From NCBI RefSeq assembly GCF_016906535.1, contig NC_057379.1:2046001-2110000 (forward strand): a stretch of 64,000 bases of DNA, read 5' to 3'. The notes under the pieces were generated by a model. That model ran no database searches and was not told the origin of the DNA. It saw nothing but the letters and a program-made list of their open reading frames with translations. The DNA comes from Rhizoctonia solani. Lineage: Eukaryota; Basidiomycota; Agaricomycetes; Cantharellales; Ceratobasidiaceae. Both the position numbers and the translations under genes were made by a program. Positions 55,408 to 64,000 of the stretch are shown in pieces. Each line of letters starts with the position of its first letter. Position 1 is the first letter of the stretch.

Positions 55408-56364
55408 TTTTTAATTTTAATTTTTGACATATATCCTATATAATATGGGAGCTACATGCAAACAAGGCAAACCGCTCACAAAACCAAAACCAAACCGTGA
55501 AAGCTACAGAGAAGCGCAAAAAGGAAAACACGTGAGAACAAGAAGGAAAGAGAACAAAGGAGAAAGTTGGGCGGGAATGGGAAGGCGGCCTTAGAGGCGC
55601 ATCTACTACATAGTTTGAGCGGCTGCCTGCGGGCCTCCTTGTCTTTGGCCTATGCCCGTTCTGGCAATGAACTTTGCGACTGCTTCAAGACCTGCAAGGG
55701 AGCCAAACAGTGTGGGGTCATTGATGTTGGTGGAAAACTCACTAAGTATTCCCCTGTGTCCCGCCGTAGCGGGACAAGAGGCAATTAAATGAAATATGGT
55801 CTCATCCAATTCCCCAAAAGTGCATCTGGGATCGACGTCATGGTGGAATTGAGCATGGTATTCTCCGTAATGTCCGTGCCCTGTGAGGTATTGCAAGAGG
55901 TGGCACTTGAGGTCCCTGCCCAATTTGCTGGTATTAAAGATTGGATGTAGTTTAAGGGCAGGTGGACGGGGGATGTAGTATTTCAAGTTAATTCTGGACT
56001 CTGAGTGCTCCAGCTATGCTTTCTACCAAAAGTGTACGGTCTTGAGGGTTGCCTGTTCTCTTGCCCATGTGATTGTGCAATTGAATATTGGGATTGGTAT
56101 CACTCCAGCTCCTTTGTTGGCCAAGTGGTCCACTGTTTTGTTGCCTTTGACCCCATTGTGCCCGGGCGTCCATGTGATGTGTATAGATTGTTCTGGGTGC
56201 CCTTTGACAAATGCCTTGGTGGCAGTGACAAACACTCTAGATGCATATTGGCACGGGTGTCTGGAGAGGTTGGCTATGGCTTTTACAGCGGACCGGTTGT
56301 CGCAATATATACAAATCTTGCAATACCCTTGGTTTTTGGCTATATGCTTTGCTTTCATGAATGC
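55408..56364 (-). mobile_element. 5'-truncated LINE (RNase H and 3' end)
   Basis: Minus-strand order: RNase H core IYCDNRSAVKAIANLSRHP and WTPGHNGVKGNK (frame 56358-56023), a frame change, then a post-RNase H region YLTGHGHYGEY...DPRCTFGELDETIFHLIASCP (55986-55606), a 3' UTR, and an A-rich tail at 55408-55433. Target duplication of 14 bp with one mismatch: 56365-56378 and 55394-55407. Endonuclease and RT are absent, so it was dead on arrival, as is usual for LINEs. Confidence 0.85.
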
Positions 56365-56481
56365 TCACGTGAAGGCTTAATCAGTTTGATAAGCAGCGTA
56401 GAAATCAAATATACCACGTGACCTTTGTATTCAACGCATCACGTGATCTGTGAAGACTGTCTCGAGCACCACCATCCAGTG

Positions 56482-59400
56482 TAGGGCTGTTGCCGATTGT
56501 AAATACATAGTATCAAATAAAGCGCCCCACTTATTTGATAACAATCACAATCTGGGTCTTGATATCACATGTTATCAGATTTGTAATGTTTGTATTGTTA
56601 TCAAATCACTATCATAGCTAGTTGTCAGATACAATCACTTGATACAAAGTTGGGTAGATCTACCCCCAGTCCCGCCTCAAGCCATTGTTGGCATGAAATA
56701 AGCTGACGTGCTGTATCAAAAGACATGTTTTGGTAGTCAGACATGACAAGTTTGCATCAAGAAAAAAGCCGCTTGACTGAAACACTTGTTGCAGGAATTG
56801 CAAGAATATCCTGAGCAATCTTAGCAAGGATGGGTATATGCGTTTCATTCTCCTAAGATTCATGTCATTTAAGTGTTGAATAGAAGCTCAATGAGCATAC
56901 CTTCCACCAAACTAATATATCTCCGCCTTGATACCTATATTTTCCATCCAAATAGCTTTGAATTTCTTCTGGGAACAAATTGTTCACCTCATTGCTCATG
57001 TCCAAAAGACCATCAATCCACCCAACATGAGATTCTGATGAGCAAGGGCAAGGTATTGGATTGGAATCATTCCTCTTGGAGGCTGATTCTACTTTATATA
57101 GCTCATATAAGTATTCAAGGAGCTCCTCTCCACGTTTCATCAACTGTGGCTCAAGCATCCCCCATCTGCGTGTATCTTGGAAATACCTAAGGCGCATTCC
57201 TGGGTGAAAAACTAGAGGACAACAAAGTTTGATTGTCAGCAAAAAAATATGTAGTAAATAGAGATGTGATACGCACTTGAAGCAAGCAATGTGAGATTGC
57301 TTTTTACAGCTAGATCATAATATTTTTCAAGTTTCTCTTCACCTGCCTTAAGCGCATCGACTAGAGCCTCTGCTGTCTTACTGCCAAGCAAAGATGAACT
57401 TAGACGTATGCGGCTTTCAGTAAGCTTCTCCCAAAGTATTGCATAGGTTGGTAGAACCAAGTGTAACACAGTTCTTCCTTGCCTAGAATAATCTTGTGTT
57501 GCAGATTCAAAAGGCTGTATATGCAGTATTGTCTATCATTGTAGCTCATTGTAAGAGAGGTTGCAGACATACCTCAAGTATCCTAACAAGTTCGTTAAGT
57601 TCATCCCCCTTGTCATCTGTAATTGTCCATTTGCGCTTCAGAGCACGCGCCCTACAAAGCAAAGCCCCAGTCTTGCCATCATCCAGTGTTGCAACATATT
57701 GATTGATTGCCTCAAAGACACATAAGCATGAGTACAATAAGCTTCAACAGTAAACTTACCGCTTTTAGGAGAATAGCACAACGTATTTCTGCAAGCACTG
57801 AGTTCCACCGTACCCTAACACTTTTAATCACTGCACGCAGCTCTAAGCCAAGTGCTCGAGTTATTGTATGCATTCGCTTTCGATGTGCTGCACTTGAGGT
57901 AATGTCAACAACAATACTATGTACCTAGCCAATATATATATTGGTTGTTAATAATCTAAAATACCTTACTTTTTACCACATACCTTTTGTACACAATTAA
58001 GTTTGTCACCCAACGCAACCTGAGTAGGCTGAGAGTCTAGAATTGCTACTATTTGTGGCTGATTCACGGTCTCTGTGTTGTTCAACTCCTCATCCAAAGC
58101 ATCAACTAGTGCTGGATGGGTAGCCAATTTGTTCTCTTCACCTCGCAGCCGCTCCTCTTCTTCCAGGACTTCAGCGCTTTGTTCAAGAATTTTGCCTTCT
58201 TCAAATGCTTTAGCAAGGGAATATGTCTCATCATTTTCTATTGGATCCATCGCTTTTAAGTTCGAGAGAATTGCTCTGTGGTTCATAGAATCAAAACGCT
58301 TGAAATATTTGAATGGCACCCAAATACAACTCACCCACATACTAGATGTAAAGCATGACACAGGCAAGTAACAGACATGTGGCTGACATTGAGGCGAAAC
58401 CCATACTTCTTAGAGAGCCACGCCGAGAGCTCGTTATTCATAGTCCGGTTATTTGAGGCATTGTCGGTAACACTTGCAATAACATTTCTTGCCGCATTCA
58501 TGTGGTCCAGGGATCTAAATATCCGGCGCCCCATTCCTGCACCCGTGTGATCGGCGTCAAGATGGACAATGTCCAGTACAAACTCTTGCATATTCCAGGA
58601 CTTGTCAATAAATGTGACAACAACCCCACCAAGTGAATACACAAAACTCTTGCTTGTCCATGCGTCACTTGTGATCGCAAAGCGTGAGTTTTGTGCCTAA
58701 AAAGTACTTAATACTAAACTTGGATGAAATGTCCAATGAGCTTACACTTAAGACTTGCCGAACACGTCTGCTCAACACCTCGTATAGTTTGTTCAAGTCC
58801 TTGCGCATTGTCGAGTGCACTGGTAGGTCAAGGTCGGGGCTAACCATTGCAAACACCTGTCGCATGCCTCTACCTTCGCCAAACGTTAAGGGATAATTGT
58901 CCCGCACAACTCCCTGGATTAGAACAGATCGGAATGCCAATGGCGTAATGACAATCGGACCAGGACGGGGGTTGGCAGACTTGAACATTTCGCCAAGGGA
59001 CGCTTGAGCCAATGTGAGCGTTTCGGCATGTCGATTTGTGCGCTGCTTCACCGTCAATTTGTACTGTGTTGGTAATTTCTCGCAGGATTTGAGATGCCCA
59101 GCCAAATTTGTGGCACTTATCTTCTCCTTTGAGACGTCCTCTTGGGTCCGAGGAAAATGGTGTACTGATCTATCCAATCAACACACATGTGAATTATCGG
59201 AATTTTGGAATTTACCATGATGCACTTACGGGCAGTATTTACACTTATAGGCCCATGCCGGCCTATTCGTATTTGGATAAAAACTTGCTTCTGGTTTGTT
59301 GTGATGAGCAAATGCCCATTCCCGAACAATTGCAGATCGACCTCGCTTCCTCCCGACGCATATAATCGAATTTGTACTCGGATTTACATGACTCTGTTTA

Positions 59401-60520
59401 TCCTCCACTCCCCCAGTACTACCCATCGAGTTAATTGTCTAAAAATACAATCAGTACCAAGGATGCTATGAATTTGTGGGAATCATACCTTCTGCCGCTT
59501 TCTCTTATGTCGTTGTACCTCGGACATATTCAAGTTGTCATCTGGCTGTAGTGGACAGTAGCTATATTAGGCTCCCGATCATCTTTTCTTGATAATTTAT
59601 TACATAGTTACTTACCTGAGCATCATCGCCCTCAGACTCACTCGAAGTTTCACCTGATTCGGAGCCAGAGGCTCCAGAGTGTGGGCTGAAATCCGAGTCG
59701 CTCGAGCTATTGGCCCCACCCTGCTTAGCTCCTAAAGCTTTGGTTGCACGGACAGATTTATGCCGGCGGCTATCACCATGGCGCCGTTTCTTGAGAGGTT
59801 TGTCTTGGGGATCTTGGGGAAGTGATTTGATACTTCGAGATCTTCAGCTCTCGGCAGAAAACTGAAACAAGAACAGCACTTACCGGGCATAGACAAGGTC
59901 TGTCAGTTGTCCAACCTTCAACTCCGTGAGATGTGATGCGCCTGAATCCAGTTTTGGCGATCGAGCACACTCCTCGAAGAATTGGATGACAATATCCATG
60001 CCGCATGAGCCACGAAGAATATTGTCGAGAGGGTCGGCGTTAGATCCGGGAATACGAGAAAAACAACGAGTGAATGCTTGGTCTATTGTCTCAAAAATGG
60101 CTCCTGTAATGTTTTGCGGCTTGAGACTGAAGTTTCGCCAGACTATTCCCTCATTCGATCCCTCAGGGGTCGATAGGGGTAACTTTGCGGTTGCTGCTTT
60201 GAGACGTTCAATTGCAGCAAGTAGCGACGCATTTGGTAGGGCAGAGCCAGCCATGAGGTGAGAGCTTGAAGCAACTGCAAGAGGGATGCAACGTGTTAGG
60301 AAAACGTTAGAACGGCGAAGTGCGATATGCCTCGGGTGCCGAGGGATTATCATGATGTCAGATATTAGTTTATTGATTGCTAGAAAATTCGATTATATCA
60401 TATCTTTATCTTATCAAACTGTATCACATTTCGGTGGATTATCTGATTCAAATCTAACTTCCACGTGATCATATTCTATCATAAGAATCATGATAAGGCC
60501 CATTATCATCGACAGCCCTA
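56482..60520 (-). mobile_element. Complete hAT DNA transposon
   Basis: 4039 bp. Ends TAGGGCTGT at 56482 and ACAGCCCTA at 60520 are inverted repeats, and both flanks carry the exact 8-bp duplication ATCCAGTG (56474-56481, 60521-60528), the hAT hallmark. It contains one multi-exon transposase gene on the minus strand. About 240 bp at the left and 160 bp at the right are noncoding ends. ATCACGTGAT-type words lie at or near both ends. Confidence 0.93.
56757..60353 (-). CDS. hAT transposase with BED zinc finger, 12 exons
   Basis: Exons (minus): 60353-59884, 59841-59616, 59545-59489, 59438-59230, 59169-58746, 58696-58343, 58298-57984, 57924-57760, 57710-57573, 57514-57277, 57211-56901, 56852-56757. 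All phases fit, giving 1000 residues. Features: basic PLKKRRHGDSRRHK after residue 160 and an acidic Ser stretch; BED finger with C317, C320, H346, C350; catalytic TSDAWTS (D473) and VTDNASNN (D540); CLCHALHL 573-580; VRWNS near 725; ILVWWK 964-969; C-terminal dimerisation block DILAIPATSVSVKRLFS. The TGA at 56757-56759 comes right after RLFS; the frame beyond stays open for 43 codons to TGA at 56625 and looks like the normal hAT tail. Start uncertain: ATG 60254 (MAGSALP) is an alternative. Confidence 0.85.
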
Positions 60521-60683
60521 ATCCAGTGATGTTGGATTGTAACTTTGTTGTGGCTGCCGAGCTTGCTGCCTCGCAAGAGGGGCCGCTCGGTTAGCTTGGC
60601 GCTAGTTGTGTCTAAGCATGTTATTGTTGTTACCGCTGGTTCGTGCATCATCGCATGTATCCCCACACCCGGCACCCCCTTCC

Positions 60684-63344
60684 CCTATCAAATCGATCCC
60701 CTTGCCACGCGCAAGCTTAGTCTCGCATTTCAGTGCATAGTCAATATTGGACTACGCGGCTCAACATATCCGACGCCGCGTTGTCCAGGCTGGTGCCCTC
60801 GGAGTCGTTAGTTGCATCCTCGCCGTCTGGCTCAAGGGCAAAGGATTCGCAATCGGTAAGCATATCGGTCTCACTGCCCGCGACGATGCAATTCGTCATG
60901 CATCCCCTGAACTCTTACGAACTCTTACTAATTCACATTGCAGGCCCATCGGCCACTGGTTTCGGTGCTCCTCGAGAGTCCCGTGCAGTTCGCGTGCGCA
61001 GGCGAGAAGAGGCCCTCGAACGCCAGCGCGCCCTCGATCTTCCCCGCGCCCTCGAGCACGCAACCTCATCTAACAACCTGCGGGCGCGTGCGATTGCACA
61101 ACCACAACCTCGCATCGCCACCACCACTGCTCCCCCTCCGGCTCTCCCCCCTGTACGAACCAATACATACCCAAGCCCAGTTCGGAAGAAGCCGACGAGG
61201 ATATGAGCGGTGCAAGCAGTATGGGCCCCTCACCAAGTCCTCCACCTCCCGCTATCGGACGAAGCATGTCCAATGATTCGGATGGAGGTTATGTGGGAGT
61301 CCCATCGCTCCCCGCACCAAGCGGTCCTTCGGGTGCATTTGCAGTCTCTAGCGGCTCCCATGCGCGCTCATTCGATATCCGCACTGCATCTCCCATCCCC
61401 ATTGCCTCCAACTCTTCCGTTATGGGCCGTGCCATCTCACCCAACACGGCCCAATCATCCGACGCCTCGGCCAATGCCACCCCTGTTGGCTCGGGCACGC
61501 CTACTGGGAGTGTAGTCGTACCTGGACGCGATCGCAGCGGGACCGTCGTCGGGAGGCCCATCTGGGATAATGAAGGCGGGCCAAGGCAGGTCGCTCAACC
61601 GGTCGCAAGGCCAACTTGGTCCGATGCGGACGAAACACCCACGCGAGAGGTTACAACCACGGGCAGACGAGGGACGATAACGCGCAGGCCTCGTCGAGAA
61701 CGAGATACGGATGGGGATGACACTGAAGCTGATGGGGACGACCAAACGGCCCAGCAAGGCGAGTGCCGTACGATTGGCATTGTCGACGCTGCGGATGGAG
61801 ACGGTACAATGGCGATGGATATGACGGGCGAGGGTGTCGGCGTTGGTGTCGTCGCACTCGAACAAAATGACGACTTGGCGATGGGCGCTCCGCCCGGGGC
61901 CCCAGGTGCCATCGGAACTCCAAGGGCTCGGATCGCTCCTGGTACGGAGCTTACGCCCCGAGCGAGCATTGCCACCCTTGGTGCTCAGATAGAGCAAACC
62001 GCGCAAGAAACTCGTCTGTCCGTCCCTGTCAACCCTGGACCGTATGGCGACGCGGAGGTCTTGTTCAGCCTCCAGCTACTCGCTTACCTTAGCAAATATC
62101 CACACGTCTGACAAGCCTTTTACGAAACTCCCGCGACCCTCCGTGCGCTCGTCGACGCGAGTAACGAGCCCAAACCTTCGGCCCAACCGCTCTCCAGTAC
62201 TGCCCAGTCGCCCAATGTTTTCTCCCTGGTCGAGCGATTCACTCTCCGCCCCTCCCCCTCTGAAACCACTCTCCCCCGGCTCCCCCACGAAATACAATAC
62301 TGGGTCGGCGTAATCATGCGCAACGCATGCCGAAAAGACGATCAGCGGGGCGGAATTCGACAGTGCGTCAACATGTTATGTGGGCGATTGGAAGAGTTCC
62401 CTAGAGAGTTTGCCAAGTGCTGACGGTGTCGCAAGGCCAAGTACTGCGGCAAAGAGTGCCAGAGTAAGGCCTGGGCAGAAGGACATCGATTCTGGTGTAG
62501 GTGAGTGACCGTTTTACCAAAACTTATTTATTTCTCATTCACTTGGGACTAACTTGTCTATTTACAGCGCCTGTGAAGAAGAGGACTCCCAGACCGTGGT
62601 TGCTCGCACGGGCTCTTCCGCCAACACCGTTCCCCCGCCGCCGTCGCAACCGAAGTCAAGGTCCCAACCCGACGCGGCCTTACCAACACTGTCACACGTG
62701 CATTGGTCAATATCGCCCGCGGGATGACAGGAAGAGCGAACACTACGGTGCAGCAACCGCAAGCACAGCCAGTGCCTACAAACCTGCCAACAGTCGGGCC
62801 AGGTGCGGGATTTAGGTTCGGTGCAGCGGCGGCAGAACACACAGAAGGGGATGGGCCGACGCAGGCGCAAGGGTTAGCTGGTGGGGTTCAGGCACGACCA
62901 GGGAATTTCCAGGCGCAACTACTGAGGTACGCTAGGATGGCCGCAGCTGCCAGAGGTGTTCGGCCGGTGAGTCTAGTCCCTTGTGTTTTTTGAGTATCGC
63001 TTACCCCAAGTTGGTGGCTGGCCCTGCCTGCGCGAGCAGCCAATCCACCCTCAGCAGGTTGGGCTGGTCCACCGCGAGGAGGAGTTGCGTTCTTCAATGA
63101 ACCTGCTCAGGCGGCCGATGCAGGCCCGTGTTGACAAACTCAAGGACCAGAGACAGCTCGGCGAAGTAGTGGGACAATGCCCAGTCAAGGGGTTGGCTCA
63201 AACCAGGGCGCGGAGCCAAACAACCCGTGGAACGTTGTCCCCGTACAGCAAGTCTCGCCCGTTCCAAGCGCCCCTCATACAACACCTCAGCACGCAAATC
63301 GACCATTGGACGGAGATGGAGACGATGACATGGTTCTCGAGTGA
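60684..63344 (+). pseudogene. MUB1/samB-like MYND zinc-finger gene, disrupted
   Basis: Matches the fungal MUB1/samB family in order: SLAFQCIVNIGLRGS, HIRRRVVQAGALGVV, KGFAIG then PSATGFGAPRESR across an intron (60856-60943), a Ser/Pro-rich middle, NVFSLVERF, LPHEIQYWVGVIMRNACRKD, the MYND finger (RCRKAKYCGKECQSKAW, HRFWC), intron 62501-62567, and the end DGDGDDDMVLE at 63344. In yeast Mub1 works with the Ubr2 ubiquitin ligase; samB affects Aspergillus growth polarity. Lesions: TGA at 62109, 62421 (inside the MYND Cys pair, where the family has Arg) and 63132, plus frame changes near 60765, 61190 and 62640. The N terminus is missing or unrecognisable. Either a pseudogene or a poor assembly of C-rich sequence; the TGAs argue for the former. 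Confidence 0.8.
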
Positions 63345-64000
63345 ATAATAGCTGAGGTGGGAAATATCTGTCGTGTCTTTGCTCCCCCCCCCCCCATCAA
63401 ACGTGTTGTATAATAATGTAGTGAACCCTTTTTTTTGTTTGTTTTGTCATTCCTTGCTATTGGTATATGGGCTCTGCACAATTACATTACAATATATACA
63501 CTTTTCACCAATAACTAGCAAAACATAAACTTAGAGCATGCCATGTAGGGAGATGGGCAGCATCTTGTCCCGAGAATTGTAGGTCAATGGTACCCAATTT
63601 GGAAGCTTGCAGATTGCAAGATTTTTGGTCCCAGACAAGCAACCTTCCTTCCACCCTTGGCTGGTTGCAACATGTGTGCTCTTTGAGTCCAGGCCTTATT
63701 TTGTAACTAGATCTCAACAAGAGCCCTTGCATATTCTGGTTTGGGTGGGGTAAGTGTGGTTAAGCAGGAAGTTTGCTGCGCTTTTTTGGACTTTTGACGG
63801 TCAGTATTGTGCTGGGTTCCATACCAACAGACCAATGTGTATTTTATGGACGGTATGTAAAATATAATGATATAGCAGTACTTTCACATAACCATGTTGG
63901 AGTTGTGGGGTAAGAGGTAACTAAGGAGCGCATCAAGGATCCGTCCTGAGATAATACCTTTGTAGACTCTATTTCACAAATAGCTGCCCCAATGACTTGG
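63345..64000 (+). other. Unassigned right end
   Basis: Contains a C10 run near 63390 and a T-rich run near 63432, then sequence without recognisable gene or repeat. Probably 3' flank of the MUB1-like gene. Confidence 0.5.

Noticed and set aside
61289..62006. Long minus-strand open frames in the MUB1-like region
   Set aside because: GC-rich antisense shadow of the Ser/Pro-rich coding sequence; no start context, splice signals or known motif.

Overview
The window looks like a basidiomycete nuclear chromosome. Coding genes have many 45-60 bp introns with GTRNGT donors and YAG acceptors, there is a MUB1/samB-type MYND gene, a Tf2-like chromodomain Ty3 element and a CACTA Tnp2 relic. The Ty3 proteins resemble those I associate with Rhizoctonia (Ceratobasidiaceae); that species-level guess comes from memory, not from a search. 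Roughly 80 percent of the window is transposable elements nested in each other. I delimited them by TG...CA ends and exact 5-bp target-site duplications (TSDs), so the insertion order can be read.

Region 1 (1-3092): the 5' end of a Ty1/copia element on the minus strand (gag, primer site, LTR), a strand-biased G-rich tract, and a 1.3-kb LTR (family A).

Region 2 (3093-39728): the internal region of the family A element. Once all inserted elements are removed, ten segments spread over 36 kb rejoin, nearly always in frame, into a coding relic of about 8.4 kb. It is a very long, low-complexity N-terminal part running straight into a Ty3-type Gag domain (36213-36874). Its in-frame stops are mostly TGA, as expected from CGA to TGA decay. 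Inserted in it are: a family-1 solo LTR that was itself hit by two Ty3 chromoviruses (3884-10139 plus; 10172-16406 minus); family E, C, D and F LTR-like units; a copia element (28726-36207) holding further LTRs; and a small inverted-repeat element. The first chromovirus has intact gag and pol frames but a YLDN reverse-transcriptase motif; the second keeps YLDD but is frameshifted.

Region 3 (40385-46598): a host-type gene of 12 predicted exons (about 1465 codons) with a ParB/sulfiredoxin-like domain near its N terminus.

Region 4 (47394-56364): a CACTA Tnp2 transposase relic broken by four LTR insertions; about 23 copies of a 32-nt palindrome spaced about 56 bp apart, whose polarity flips midway; inside that array a 435-bp TRIM-like element whose two identical 173-bp LTRs carry a tRNA-like hairpin; and two nested LINE fragments.

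Region 5 (56482-60520): a complete hAT transposon on the minus strand with an 8-bp TSD and a 12-exon transposase frame with a BED finger, closed by one TGA inside the C-terminal dimerisation motif. Region 6 (60684-63344): a MUB1/samB MYND-finger gene on the plus strand with three in-frame TGAs and several frameshifts. The last 0.65 kb holds nothing I can name.
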